The notes beneath the pieces were generated by a model. That model ran no database searches and was not told the origin of the DNA. It was given only the letters and a program-made list of their open reading frames with translations. Positions 1 to 7,519 of a stretch of 22,506 bases of DNA are shown piece after piece. The number at the start of each line of letters is the position of its first letter. Positions within the stretch are counted from its first letter, which is position 1. This stretch comes from Candidatus Falkowbacteria bacterium RIFOXYC2_FULL_48_21 (lineage in GTDB: Bacteria; Patescibacteriota; Patescibacteriia; UBA11705; JABHMO01), in assembly GCA_001778275.1 (NCBI GenBank), contig MFGM01000011.1, positions 2,959 through 25,464 of the forward strand, read 5' to 3'. Made by a program: the position numbers and the translations under genes.

Positions 1-479
1 ACCTTGGCTTTCAACAATAAAACCGCTTGCGGTTGCCGGTCGCTCAAATACTTTTTCGCCACTGCGTCGTAAACGTACGGGCTCTGTTCCGGCGTCAAAA
101 TGTATTCAAAACTTTGAACGTCAACATTATCCGCGGAAATTATTTGCTCCTTATCGCTCGTTTTCATAATCAAACAACCGGCTGTGCCGTTCGCGCAATT
201 ATTCTCTTGCCGAAAAAAACTGACATGATCGGTACCGTTCATCAAGAGCGCCAGCGGCGCTTCCGGCAACGACATGCTGTCGTAATCGAATTTACCAAGG
301 CGCACCTTTTGCACAACTTCTTCCAGATTGAACTGTAAGTCCATTAACGCCTGCTCTTCCGCTAAAACTTTTCTTTGGTTAATCGAAACGGACAAAAAAA
401 TATCGCTCACCACCAGCATTAGCGTGAGAAAAGCGGACATAACGACGAGCATCTCAATCAAAGTAAACCCTTTCCGCAG
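1..479 (-). CDS. Type IV pilus pseudopilin (PilW/GspJ-like), 3' end outside window
   Basis: The minus strand reads an open frame beginning LRKGFTLIEMLVVMSAFLTL, a classic class III prepilin leader: basic residues, Gly before the cleavage site, Phe at +1, Glu at +5, then a hydrophobic helix. About 159 codons are visible and the frame runs off the left edge. PilD would cleave after Gly and methylate the Phe, and the product would be a minor pilin at the inner membrane or pilus tip. It follows the PilV-like gene in the same direction and frame. There is no ATG, GTG or TTG near the leader. I placed the start at the CTG just before RKGF, but the frame is open back to the upstream stop and AUA or AUU codons lie behind a GGAG at 536-539. 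Assignment to the PilW/GspJ group rests on gene order only. Confidence 0.75.
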   Translation of the reverse strand, partial: MRKGFTLIEMLVVMSAFLTLMLVVSDIFLSVSINQRKVLAEEQALMDLQFNLEEVVQKVRLGKFDYDSMSLPEAPLALLMNGTDHVSFFRQENNCANGTAGCLIMKTSDKEQIISADNVDVQSFEYILTPEQSPYVYDAVAKKYLSDRQPQAVLLLKAK

Positions 480-482
480 TGA

Positions 483-510
483 GGTTGTAGGTTGTAGGTT
501 GTAGGTCGTA
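483..510. repeat. Tandem heptamer GGTTGTA x4
   Basis: Four consecutive 7-mers are seen, three exact and the last with T to C. They lie directly in front of the prepilin leader of the leftmost pseudopilin. The same unit recurs in front of the GspH-like gene and of murI. Confidence 0.9.
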
Positions 511-542
511 GGTATAAAAATTTGTGTTATTTTATCTCCTCG

Positions 543-1163
543 TTATTTCCAGTTATATAACCGCTCCACCGCCATCTCATTCCGCAACACCTCCCCCTTT
601 TTCCATCCCACTCTCACCGCCACTTCGATGCCGATCTGTTCGCCGGGACATTTTTCTCCCGACTGGCAAACGCCATCACCACCGCACGCCAATTCATCGG
701 AACAAATCGGCCGTAATTCAAGTTGTCGATAATAAATGGACGGCTCCGCTCCCGCGGCCATGGCCGTCAGGATACCTGATTGATCTTTATACAACAAACA
801 AGTCTGATCGGCCACGCAAACATCAAAGTCTTTATTAACAAAACTAAGCGACCATTTTTTCGCCTCCACGTCCAAAATCGCCACGGCCGAATATTCCATA
901 TTCTGGCTAAAGCCGCTATTCCAGACAAAACATTCCGCCGGCTTTTCCGGGTTTGGACAGCCTTTCAACCAGTTTGTGTCGCGCATGTTGCGAACCACCT
1001 CGATCCCCTCGCGCGCCAAATTCGAGGCGATGTTGCGCGTGAACGATTCGGACACGGCCAAATAATTGTAGGTTGACTGCGACAAAAAACCCACCAACGC
1101 GATCCCGATGATCGCCACGGCCACGATTGCTTCAATCATGGATTGACCTGGTCTATCTTTCAT
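543..1163 (-). CDS. Type IV pilus PilV/GspI-like pseudopilin
   Basis: This 206-residue protein starts MKDRPGQSMIEAIVAVAIIG. The prepilin site is Gly then Gln-Ser-Met-Ile-Glu, with Glu at +5 and Gln instead of Phe at +1, followed by one hydrophobic helix. Residues around 46-65 read NLAREGIEVVRNMRDTNWL, a pattern I associate with PilV-family minor pilins of CPR bacteria. The rest is a globular domain with several cysteines (CPNPEKPAEC, CSDELACGGDGVC) that may form disulfides outside the membrane. The gene lies between the BRO fragment and the leftmost pseudopilin, and its stop is immediately followed by the next frame, suggesting co-transcription. The start ATG sits a few residues before the leader, as expected for this family. 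Confidence 0.85.
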   Translation of the reverse strand: MKDRPGQSMIEAIVAVAIIGIALVGFLSQSTYNYLAVSESFTRNIASNLAREGIEVVRNMRDTNWLKGCPNPEKPAECFVWNSGFSQNMEYSAVAILDVEAKKWSLSFVNKDFDVCVADQTCLLYKDQSGILTAMAAGAEPSIYYRQLELRPICSDELACGGDGVCQSGEKCPGEQIGIEVAVRVGWKKGEVLRNEMAVERLYNWK

Positions 1164-1235
1164 GAAATATTTTTCCGCTTCTAAACTTAAACCCGAGATA
1201 GTCCATTCACCTTAAATTGTTACACACGATTATTT

Positions 1236-1260
1236 AACTGTTCCCAGAACGGGAACGGTT
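1236..1260. other. Inverted repeat between BRO fragment and PilV-like gene
   Basis: AACTGTTCCC and GGGAACGGTT form a 10-bp stem with one G-U pair around a 5-base loop. There is no clear T-run directly after it on the minus strand, so it could be a weak terminator, an operator or a processing site. The rest of the 1164-1353 gap shows no gene. Confidence 0.4.
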
Positions 1261-1320
1261 GAGATGTTTTTCTGTTCCATTCTTTCATTTTTTCCCAAAC
1301 TTACCCTCATCCGTGAATAG

Positions 1321-1353
1321 CTATTTTTTTACCGTTATTTTGGCCAGCCGAAT
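1321..1353 (-). pseudogene. Possible 3' remnant of a second GspH-like pseudopilin gene
   Basis: Directly after the BRO fragment's stop, the minus strand reads IRLAKITVKK and then TAG. The end of the intact GspH-like gene reads GLAKVMTIK then TAG, and the DNA after both stops is also alike (CTATTCACGGATGA versus CTGTTCGTGATGA). This suggests the tail of a duplicated pseudopilin gene whose body was lost or replaced. The match is short, so this is inference. Confidence 0.35.
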
Positions 1354-1572
1354 TTAATCGGCCGACTCCAATTTCAGTTGTCTACAAATTGTAAATAACT
1401 GAAATCCATCATCTTCTTTAACTCTCGCCTTCATCGCTGTCCAATAAACACTTGGCCGGTCACTATTAGTAAGCGCCTCGATCACGTCAACAACAGAAAA
1501 CCACCACTCCTTTTGAAATAGTGCTTTCCTAATCTTTTTACCTTTGAACAGTACGTCTTTTGTAGTTTCCAT
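1354..1572 (-). pseudogene. Truncated BRO-N family (phage antirepressor-like) fragment
   Basis: The 72-residue frame reads METTKDVLFKGKKIRKALF, then WWFSVVDVIEALTNS, VYWTAMKARVKED and ICRQLKLESAD. This matches the N-terminal BRO-N DNA-binding domain of prophage antirepressor-like proteins, which are common in CPR genomes. Full-length relatives continue well beyond this point (about 250-300 residues from memory), usually with a Gly-Lys stretch followed by DCANTEGI. Here a stop codon directly follows ESAD. It sits inside the pilus locus, about 45 bases after the GspH-like stop, without a convincing ribosome binding site. It is most likely a degraded or 3'-replaced copy left by a mobile gene. 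A functional short DNA-binding peptide cannot be excluded. Confidence 0.75.
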
Positions 1573-1615
1573 AGCGCTTAAACATCTCGTTATAATATTT
1601 TTTCATCACGAACAG

Positions 1616-2128
1616 CTACTTTATCGTCATTACTTTTGCCAAGCCGGTAGCCAAATCCACCGCCACTCCCGCCGTCTTGTTCTTGGCGGTCAAAGAAAAT
1701 TCGTAAGAACCGGAGCCGGGACACGCGCCGCCGAACAAACAAGTTTTATTTTCTCGAATTTTATAACATAGCCGCTTACCATTACCGAGTCCGGCGAAAC
1801 TAACACCACTCGTTAGCGTCACCCTTTCCACCACCGCGTCTCCCGCACCGAACGCACAATCGCCATCGTTATCGGCGAACAACGTGTATTCACCAGCCGC
1901 GGCCGGCAGAGTTTCAACGCCAAACATTTGCGGCACCGCGCCGTCAACCGAACCGCCGGAAAACGCTTTCACTTTCATCTCCGAAATCCGCATGGCCAAA
2001 TTTTTCGCTTCCAAATTCAACTTCTTCGTTTCGTTGTAACTGACAAAACTGCCCACCCCCATGGCGGTGATTATTCCGACGATGAATAATGAAATCAATA
2101 ATTCAACAAGCGTGAAACCCTTTTGCAT
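1616..2128 (-). CDS. GspH/FimT-like pseudopilin
   Basis: The 170-residue protein starts MQKGFTLVELLISLFIVGII, an ideal prepilin leader: Gly at -1, Phe at +1, Glu at +5 and a long hydrophobic helix. The C-terminal region is beta-rich with Gly-rich turns and a Cys pair (CLFGGAC), and ends GLAKVMTIK. Fold and size fit GspH/FimT minor pseudopilins, which prime assembly of a pilus or pseudopilus after processing by PilD. The pilD gene is directly upstream in the same direction, separated by 90 bases that include a GGTTGTA heptamer array. The ATG lies right at the leader, so the start is well supported. Confidence 0.85.
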   Translation of the reverse strand: MQKGFTLVELLISLFIVGIITAMGVGSFVSYNETKKLNLEAKNLAMRISEMKVKAFSGGSVDGAVPQMFGVETLPAAAGEYTLFADNDGDCAFGAGDAVVERVTLTSGVSFAGLGNGKRLCYKIRENKTCLFGGACPGSGSYEFSLTAKNKTAGVAVDLATGLAKVMTIK

Positions 2129-2134
2129 ATGGGA

Positions 2135-2162
2135 GGGAGTAGGTTGTAGGTAGTAGGTTGTA
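2135..2162. repeat. Tandem heptamer GGTTGTA-type x4
   Basis: Four 7-mers (GGGAGTA, GGTTGTA, GGTAGTA, GGTTGTA) lie just upstream of the GspH-like start. Orientation relative to the downstream gene is the same as at 483-510. Confidence 0.85.
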
Positions 2163-2218
2163 GGGGAAAAACAGCTTGACGGCGTGGCCGTAACAGGGAC
2201 GAATAACCTTAGCTATTT

Positions 2219-3046
2219 TTAATTGATAAATTTATTCAGATACCAATTCAACACAATATGCCCCCAATGCGCGGCGGCAAAAGTGGCGGCCGTCAAAAAC
2301 ACGCCGAACGGCACTTGCCCCTTGATGGTTTTTTGTTTGAGCGCGATAAGTATAAGACTGACAATTGCGCCGCCAACATAGGCAAGAAACATGGCCACGA
2401 TAATATTCGGAAAGCCAAGAACAAGACCCATGAACACGCCCAGCCAAATATCACCCGCGCCGATCCATTTGCCATTCGACAACCAATATTGAATTAAGAA
2501 AAAACCGGCACAAATGGCCACCGCCATAATCGCCGACTTCAAGTACATAATCGTGCCGGCCAAGAAAAACGTTTGCGCCGCCGGCACAAAAAAGGTGGCA
2601 AAAATTAAGTCAAGAACAAAGACAACAACACACGCCGGAATGATTACTTTGTCATAAATCAAAGAGTAACGCAGATCGGACACAAACACCACGATCAGCA
2701 CCGCCGTGATGAAAAACACTTTCAAAAGAAAAATCAACGAAATAAAATTGATGGCAAAACCGGCTTGCGCCAGGCTGTAATAAGCGAACGTAAACAAAAC
2801 CGCGGTCCAAAATTCCACCAACGGATACTGCCATGAAATCTTCTTGTCACAGTGTCGGCACCGGCCGCGCAACAGGAAAAAACTCACGATCGGAATCATG
2901 TCCAAAACATTGATGTTCTTCTGACAATGCGGGCAACTGGATCGGCCGCACAATTTGCGCCCCTCGCGCCAGCGAATAATTACCACGTTAAGAAAACTGC
3001 CGATGCACGCACCAAAAATGAAGGTCACGATGTAAGTTAACCACAT
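2219..3046 (-). CDS. pilD: Prepilin peptidase / N-methyltransferase (PilD, A24 family)
   Basis: The 275-residue polytopic membrane protein cleaves prepilin leaders on the cytoplasmic side of the membrane and methylates the new N-terminus. It starts MWLTYIVTFIFGACIGSFLN, the typical first helix with GSFLNVVI. Two CxxC pairs (Cys38/Cys41 and Cys63/Cys66, the latter in LRGRCRHC) form the zinc site of the methyltransferase-type loop. The catalytic aspartates are Asp124 (VSDLRYSLI) and Asp199 in the GxGD motif (GAGDIWLG). Several helices follow and length is normal for the family. It heads a minus-strand pilus locus with three pseudopilin genes downstream, its expected substrates. Confidence 0.95.
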   Translation of the reverse strand: MWLTYIVTFIFGACIGSFLNVVIIRWREGRKLCGRSSCPHCQKNINVLDMIPIVSFFLLRGRCRHCDKKISWQYPLVEFWTAVLFTFAYYSLAQAGFAINFISLIFLLKVFFITAVLIVVFVSDLRYSLIYDKVIIPACVVVFVLDLIFATFFVPAAQTFFLAGTIMYLKSAIMAVAICAGFFLIQYWLSNGKWIGAGDIWLGVFMGLVLGFPNIIVAMFLAYVGGAIVSLILIALKQKTIKGQVPFGVFLTAATFAAAHWGHIVLNWYLNKFIN

Positions 3047-3054
3047 AAAAAATT

Positions 3055-3081
3055 ATTCTAATTAACCTAATTGTTCTAAAT
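3055..3081. repeat. Tandem 9-mer repeat (AACCTAATT type) x3
   Basis: Three 9-mers (ATTCTAATT, AACCTAATT, GTTCTAAAT) lie just upstream of the pilD start. The same 9-mer family occurs in front of rseP at 7520-7555. Confidence 0.8.
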
Positions 3082-3120
3082 AAATCCCAAGCCCCAAGCA
3101 AATCCCCAATAACAAAACTT

Positions 3121-3293
3121 GGACCTTTGACTTTGCGCCTTGCGATTCTGACTTTAGACTTTAGACTCTAGACTTTGTCCGCCAAAGGACGCCCGCCTGC
3201 CACGCTTTGCATAGCATTGCGGGCAGGGACTCGTCCTCCGACGAGGACTTGCGCTTTGTGCTTCGGACTTTTAACTTTGGACTTTGGACTTTG
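3121..3293. repeat. GACTTTG/GACTTTA heptamer tracts with GC-rich hairpins between them
   Basis: Degenerate heptamers (GACTTTG, GACTTTA, GACTCTA) fill 3121-3178 and 3245-3293. Between them are hairpins: CCTGCC(A)CGC at 3196-3205 pairs with GCGGGCAGG at 3219-3227, and GTCCTC at 3233-3238 pairs with GAGGAC at 3243-3248 around a 4-base loop. The stretch fills the gap between the gap stop codon and the pilD start. No gene is supported here. The hairpins could help terminate gap transcription, but no T-run follows them on the minus strand. Confidence 0.8.
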
Positions 3294-3295
3294 CA

Positions 3296-4291
3296 CTACC
3301 CCATGCGCTCGGCCATTTCAACCAACCGATTCGCATACGCCCATTCATTATCATACCACGCGAGCACTTTAACCAGATTGCCGTCAACAACCTTGGTGAA
3401 CTTCAAATCAACGATCGCGGACGCCGTTGTCCCGAGAATATCGGCGGAAACCAACTCATCTTCCGTGGTTTCCAAAATCCCGTTGAAACGCTTATCCTTC
3501 GCCGCCTTGGTAAAAGCGCCATTGACTTGTTCAACCGTAACATTTTTTTTAAGAACGGCCACAATATCAGACAGGGAGCCGCAAAGCACCGGCACGCGAA
3601 CCGCAATGCCGTCAAACTTATTTTCCAACTGCGGCAATACCAAAGCAGTGGCGATAGCCGCGCCCGTTGTCGAAGGAATCATATTCGCGCTCGCCGCGCG
3701 TCCCTCGCGCCAATCTTTCGGATTGACCGAATCAACGGTACGCTGGCTGGCCGTCATCGCATGCACCGTGGTTAACAACGACTTTTCCACGCCAAACGCC
3801 TCATCCAGCACCGCCATGATCGGCGCCACGCAATTGGTGGTGCAAGAAGCGTTGGCCACGATATTTTGACCTTTGATTTTTTCTTCGTTAACGCCACGCA
3901 CCGCCGTGACCACGCCTTCGCTTTTTGTTGGCGCGGAAATCAGCACCTTCTTCGCTCCGGCTTTCAGATGAAGTTCAGCCGCTTCTTGCGTTGTCATCGC
4001 GCCACTGCATTCAAGCACTACGTCAACGCCCAGCTTGCCCCACGGCAATTTTTCCGCCTCGGCGATCGAGTAAAACTGAAACATTTTTCCACCCACCGAC
4101 AGACCCTTGTCTCGCGCTTCCACCGCTCGATCAAAACGCCGATAAACCGAATCATATTTCAAAAGGTAGGCCAAATTTTTTACATCGCCAAGGTCGTTGA
4201 TCGCCACCACCTGCATATCCTGTCTTTCCAAAATAATTCTAAATGCGGCTCGGCCAATCCGGCCAAAGCCGTTAATCGCCACTTTTAACAT
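3296..4291 (-). CDS. gap: Glyceraldehyde-3-phosphate dehydrogenase, type I
   Basis: The 331-residue enzyme converts glyceraldehyde 3-phosphate, phosphate and NAD to 1,3-bisphosphoglycerate in cytoplasmic glycolysis. The N-terminal Rossmann motif GFGRIGR (8-14) is followed by VVAINDL, where Asp33 at the end of the second strand favours NAD over NADP. The catalytic site is ASCTTNC with Cys150, and His177 lies in TTVHAMTASQ. Further signatures are NMIPSTTGAA and WYDNEWAYANRLVEM near the C-terminus. Length is normal. An open frame extends 54 codons upstream, but that part is translated from TTTCCAA-type repeats, so I chose the ATG at MLKVAINGFG. No strong ribosome binding site is seen. Confidence 0.97.
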   Translation of the reverse strand: MLKVAINGFGRIGRAAFRIILERQDMQVVAINDLGDVKNLAYLLKYDSVYRRFDRAVEARDKGLSVGGKMFQFYSIAEAEKLPWGKLGVDVVLECSGAMTTQEAAELHLKAGAKKVLISAPTKSEGVVTAVRGVNEEKIKGQNIVANASCTTNCVAPIMAVLDEAFGVEKSLLTTVHAMTASQRTVDSVNPKDWREGRAASANMIPSTTGAAIATALVLPQLENKFDGIAVRVPVLCGSLSDIVAVLKKNVTVEQVNGAFTKAAKDKRFNGILETTEDELVSADILGTTASAIVDLKFTKVVDGNLVKVLAWYDNEWAYANRLVEMAERMG

Positions 4292-4378
4292 AAAACGGAA
4301 ATAAGAAATTAGAAATTGAAAATTAGGGCTGGCTGATAGGCTTAATCGCAATAATTGCTCGACATTAGCCGACCCAAA

Positions 4379-4402
4379 TTTCCAATTTCCAGTTTCCAAT
4401 TT
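4379..4402. repeat. TTTCCAA heptamer x3 upstream of gap
   Basis: TTTCCAA, TTTCCAG and TTTCCAA plus a partial unit lie about 90 bases upstream of the gap start. Related degenerate copies (AGAAATTAGAAATTGAAAATTAG) lie at about 4304-4326, opposite in sense. The tract is open in the gap reading frame and creates a false N-terminal extension. Confidence 0.75.
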
Positions 4403-4472
4403 CTCATTCATTATACCAAAAAACCGTGAAGATTGAAAGAAATCAATCCCCACGGCGACATTCTCATATAAC

Positions 4473-4640
4473 TTAACTGTTTCGAAGACAAAGTCTTAAA
4501 ACTTGTTGCGAGTTTCTTAGCATGCTCTGTTGCTCAGCGTAACAGCTCCGTACCGCTGGCACAGCACCGACAAACGCGCCATCCTCATCCTGCTCTATGC
4601 AAACGATAAACTTATTAATTTTTGAAATATTGTTTTCCAT
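4473..4640 (-). pseudogene. HicB-like antitoxin remnant or short HicB-family protein
   Basis: A 55-residue frame reads MENNISKINK, FIVCIEQDEDGAFVGAVPAV, RSCYAEQQSMLRNSQQVLRL, CLRNS. This resembles the partial RNase-H-like fold of HicB/UPF0150 antitoxins (IEQDEDGxFVxxVPxxxxCYAxG, then LxNxxEVLxLCLR). The usual Gly-Asp/Lys-Thr turn after CYA is altered to Glu-Gln-Gln and shortened. The C-terminal DNA-binding extension found in full antitoxins is absent, and no HicA toxin gene is adjacent. It starts 10 bases after the stop of the gene at 4651 and lies inside an otherwise repeat-rich gap. It could be a decayed antitoxin or a short stand-alone domain. Confidence 0.6.
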
Positions 4641-4650
4641 CTTGCGACAA

Positions 4651-5373
4651 TTACTTCGTCAATTCTAAACTATAGATGATCCCGTCCCGCACGTCCGCCT
4701 CAATCGCGCCGTCAAACGCCACGCGCAGGAATTGACCGTCAAGCGGCACGATTAAAACATCTTCGCCCGGCACCACGTAGCGCTTTGACATAACCCCCGA
4801 TATTGCCAATGATTCGGCCGGATAATTTTTGTAAATGTCATCTTTAATAAACGAAATCACCACGTTGCCAGCCTCTGTGGAATCACCATCACGCACGCCG
4901 CCATCGGCAAACAAGTGAATATGCTTTTGCTCCGGCCGATCAAGATACGTCCATGTTTCCGGGAATAACACCTTTACACCATATTTGGAAAATGAAAGCC
5001 ATTGGGAAAAATCAATTTTATCCGTTGAAGCAGATTCACCGCAACATGGCGTTTCTTCATCCGCCAAAACCTCTTTCTCCTCCGCCAACGCCACTTCGTC
5101 GGCCACGTCAATCACGCCGGCAATCGGGGCTTGCAGATTTGGCGGCAATTGATCTTTCAAGGCCACCTGAAAAATCTCGCGCGTAATGCGCGTCTCCAGA
5201 TACATGGCGCTAAAGAGCGCGCCAAAGGCGATGAACACGCACAAGATCAGCACCGTCAACATGATAGACAAACCTTTGAAATAATTAAGCTCCGACTTGA
5301 TAAGCGACAACTTCACCGCATCTATCGCGTGGTATTGGCCGTTGATTTTTGTTTTTTTTGTTTTTGTTACCAT
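4651..5373 (-). CDS. Single-pass membrane protein with extracytoplasmic domain, function unknown
   Basis: The protein has 240 residues from the chosen start MVTKTKKTKING. A basic cytoplasmic N-terminus is followed by one strong hydrophobic helix at about residues 36-58 (LSIMLTVLILCVFIAFGALF), an acidic linker (ALAEEKEVLADEETPCCGES), and a domain of about 120 residues starting WLSFSKYGVKVLFPETWTYL. That last pattern recalls the 'YGxxxxYPxxW' opening of extracytoplasmic domains common in CPR membrane proteins, but I cannot name a family. An open frame continues to a GTG 48 bases upstream. That part (MITTFTFAFCTFNYSN) derives from AAAGGCA/AAAGGTA repeats, so I prefer the internal ATG. It precedes the HicB-like remnant in the same direction. 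Confidence 0.7.
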   Translation of the reverse strand: MVTKTKKTKINGQYHAIDAVKLSLIKSELNYFKGLSIMLTVLILCVFIAFGALFSAMYLETRITREIFQVALKDQLPPNLQAPIAGVIDVADEVALAEEKEVLADEETPCCGESASTDKIDFSQWLSFSKYGVKVLFPETWTYLDRPEQKHIHLFADGGVRDGDSTEAGNVVISFIKDDIYKNYPAESLAISGVMSKRYVVPGEDVLIVPLDGQFLRVAFDGAIEADVRDGIIYSLELTK

Positions 5374-5384
5374 ATTTGAGTAGT

Positions 5385-5540
5385 TAAAAGTGCAAAAGGC
5401 AAAGGTAAAAGTTGTAATCACAATCCTACTCTTTGCGCTTTAATTTGCGTCCTGTGATTCGGACTTTTAACTTTGGACTTTGGACTTTGGACTTTGGACT
5501 TGTAACTTGCGCCCTGTGATTTCAACTTTGCCCTTTTCCA
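5385..5540. repeat. GGACTTT heptamer array and related AAAGGCA copies
   Basis: At 5460-5501 GGACTTT repeats in near-perfect tandem, and a preceding TTCGGACTTTTAACTTT segment is identical to the one at 3263-3279. Flanking copies of AAAGGCAAAGG type (5394-5405) and TTTGCCC type (5527-5533) belong to the family that also reads into murI and radA. The tract fills the gap between two minus-strand genes. No promoter or gene is evident. Confidence 0.85.
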
Positions 5541-5575
5541 TTTCAACTATTGCTATTATTATACCACAAAACCAA

Positions 5576-6364
5576 TCAAACCTCCAACTTTTCCCCCAAC
5601 AACCGGCGCCGCAGGTCGCGCAGACGCTGCAAACAACGATTTTTGAACCGCTCTAACTCGGTCGTAACAAATTCCTTTTTCATTTGATAAACATCCTGCA
5701 ATTCCGCGGCCATCACGGCCACGCGCATTTTTACCCGCGGCTCATCAATATCGGACGAATCTTCCAACACGGACTTGAGCCGCGCTTCCTGACGCAGTAA
5801 TTCCTTATACTTTGTCTGTAATATTTTCATTTCATCAGCCAACGCGCCAAAACCGCAGTCAACGCCAAGTCTCTTCGTCCCAAAATCTTCAATAATGAGC
5901 TGAGTTCTGCCCATAACAAAATTCACCCAATTTGTACGCAGGCGATTCTTTTTCTCATCCGCCAACTTATGCGACTTTCCCTCGTCCACCGCCCGCGTCA
6001 AATCCTCCAGCTCCGCCAACAAACCGTTTTTTTCATCTATCAATTCCTGTCGCCGCCGCGCATTGGACTCACCAGCCAACTCTCGATCGATAATTTTCGC
6101 TCGCGCTCTTTTTTCGGTACGATAAGCCACCAAGCCCGGCTTTTGCCATTGATACAAATGTACTTTTTTTTGCAAAAAACTATTCTCTTCAACGGTGTAT
6201 TTTGCTTCATCAAAAAGATCCTCCAGCGCGTTTGTGTGCACCGCGATCGCCGCGAAAAGTTCTTTTTTGTCTTCGCGCCGCGTCAAGTCCGGATCATTAT
6301 CACGGCGAGCATCCGTTTGAGTCGGTTGACGCGTCGGAAACTCTAACTGATTATCTTGTGCCAT
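5576..6364 (-). CDS. Charged coiled-coil protein, function unknown
   Basis: The 262-residue protein is rich in Arg, Lys, Glu and Leu. It lacks a signal peptide and membrane helix, so it is probably cytoplasmic. Long helical heptad-like stretches are visible at about 95-140 (ARRRQELIDEKNGLLAELED) and 185-262 (ADEMKILQTKYKELLRQEAR, then ELERFKNRCLQRLRDLRRRL). The N-terminal 30 residues are polar and probably disordered. Its ATG overlaps the 3' end of rseP by 22 bases in another frame, so translation is probably coupled. No recognised family. The overlap suggests a shared transcript with rseP but not a shared function. Confidence 0.65.
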   Translation of the reverse strand: MAQDNQLEFPTRQPTQTDARRDNDPDLTRREDKKELFAAIAVHTNALEDLFDEAKYTVEENSFLQKKVHLYQWQKPGLVAYRTEKRARAKIIDRELAGESNARRRQELIDEKNGLLAELEDLTRAVDEGKSHKLADEKKNRLRTNWVNFVMGRTQLIIEDFGTKRLGVDCGFGALADEMKILQTKYKELLRQEARLKSVLEDSSDIDEPRVKMRVAVMAAELQDVYQMKKEFVTTELERFKNRCLQRLRDLRRRLLGEKLEV

Positions 6365-7509
6365 AGATTTATAAATGAATCCTTGAACTTGAAAAAGTCG
6401 CGGCCCGTCACCACCACGATGAGCAGCATGAGCAACGCGAAACCGATGGTGTGCGCGATTTGCTCCACTTTTTGATTAACGGCCTTGCCTTTGATTTTTT
6501 CAATAATAAGGAACAACACCCGCCCGCCGTCCAGCGCCGGAAACGGCAAAAAATTAATAATGGCGAGATTCATGGACAAAAGCGCCGTAAACTGGAGGAT
6601 GTGGACAAAGCCGAGACGTGCCACCCGGCCGGTCATGACAGCAATACCGATCGGTCCGGCCAAATCCACGCCGAGAGGCAAACCAACAATCGCGTTTTTT
6701 ATCAAAGTGTAAAAAGCTAAAACGATTTGCCAAGCGAGAAAAATCGTCGTTTTAAGACCCAGCCAAATGGCCGCATACCACGGATACGAAACAATGCCCG
6801 AAGTGGCGAGCCCCACACCAAATCCGGCCTTACCCGTTTCGCTCAACTTAACGGGCGCCGCGGCGAATTCTTTGCGCTCGCCAAAGCGATCGATCGCCAG
6901 CGGCAAAACCTTTCCTTCTTTTTCTCCGACAAACGCTTGCACCGCTTCAATCGCGGTAAATTTCTGACCGTCGATTTCAAGCAACACGTCGCCGATTTGC
7001 AATCCCGCCTTTTCCGCCGGACTATCCTTCACCACCGCCACGATTTGAATTTTTTGATCCGCCACCGCCATGTTACTTTGTGGCTGATCAACGATTTGCG
7101 GCGCGCCAATAAAAAATGCTAAGCTTAAACATAAAAAACACAACACCACGTTCATAATCACGCCCGCGGAAAGTATCGTGGCGCGTTTCCATATTTTTTT
7201 GCTCGCAAAACTGTCCGGCTCCGCGACCCCTTCGCCGTTTTCCCCTTTAATCTTGACAAAGCCGCCGACCGGCAGCCAGTTCAACGAATAAATTGTGTCT
7301 TCCGATTGGATATCTTCTACCGGCTGATTACCAAAGAAAAATTTCCATTTCCCGCCCACTTTTTTCCATCCGCCGATTCTCGGCGGCAAGCCAAATCCAA
7401 ACTCTTCCGCTTTGACGCCAAGCTTGCGTGCGGTAAAAAAATGACCAAGCTCATGAACGAAAACCATAACTGCGAGGACGGCGAAGAAGATTATTATTGT
7501 ATAAATCAT
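6343..7509 (-). CDS. rseP: Site-2 intramembrane zinc metalloprotease RseP/EcfE
   Basis: The 388-residue polytopic membrane protease cleaves membrane-embedded substrates such as anti-sigma factors or leftover signal peptides. The zinc motif HELGH lies at residues 19-23 in the first helix. The third ligand is in the C-terminal LDGG motif (INFLPFPALDGGR, Asp327). One PDZ domain spans about 155-215 (VVKDSPAEKAGLQIGDVLLE), compared with two in Escherichia coli, so this is the shorter one-PDZ type. Membrane helices lie near 2-18, 110-135, 250-272, 305-325 and 350-368. The usual neighbours (dxr, cdsA, bamA) are absent. A 9-mer repeat array lies just upstream of the start. Confidence 0.95.
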   Translation of the reverse strand: MIYTIIIFFAVLAVMVFVHELGHFFTARKLGVKAEEFGFGLPPRIGGWKKVGGKWKFFFGNQPVEDIQSEDTIYSLNWLPVGGFVKIKGENGEGVAEPDSFASKKIWKRATILSAGVIMNVVLCFLCLSLAFFIGAPQIVDQPQSNMAVADQKIQIVAVVKDSPAEKAGLQIGDVLLEIDGQKFTAIEAVQAFVGEKEGKVLPLAIDRFGERKEFAAAPVKLSETGKAGFGVGLATSGIVSYPWYAAIWLGLKTTIFLAWQIVLAFYTLIKNAIVGLPLGVDLAGPIGIAVMTGRVARLGFVHILQFTALLSMNLAIINFLPFPALDGGRVLFLIIEKIKGKAVNQKVEQIAHTIGFALLMLLIVVVTGRDFFKFKDSFINLWHKIIS

Positions 7510-7519
7510 AAGTCGAATT

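Noticed and set aside
3207..3869. Long plus-strand frame opposite gap
   Set aside because: It is antisense to a conserved enzyme and rich in Ser/Thr/Arg as expected for a shadow frame.
4292..4453. N-terminal extension of GAPDH by 54 codons
   Set aside because: The extension is translated from TTTCCAA-type repeats, and the family starts at the MLKVAINGFGRIGR position.
5374..5421. Upstream GTG start for the membrane protein at 4651
   Set aside because: The extra residues come from AAAGGCA-type repeats and are not protein-like.
3121..5540. Tandem repeats as a possible CRISPR array
   Set aside because: Units are 7 bases with no spacers, and no cas genes are near.
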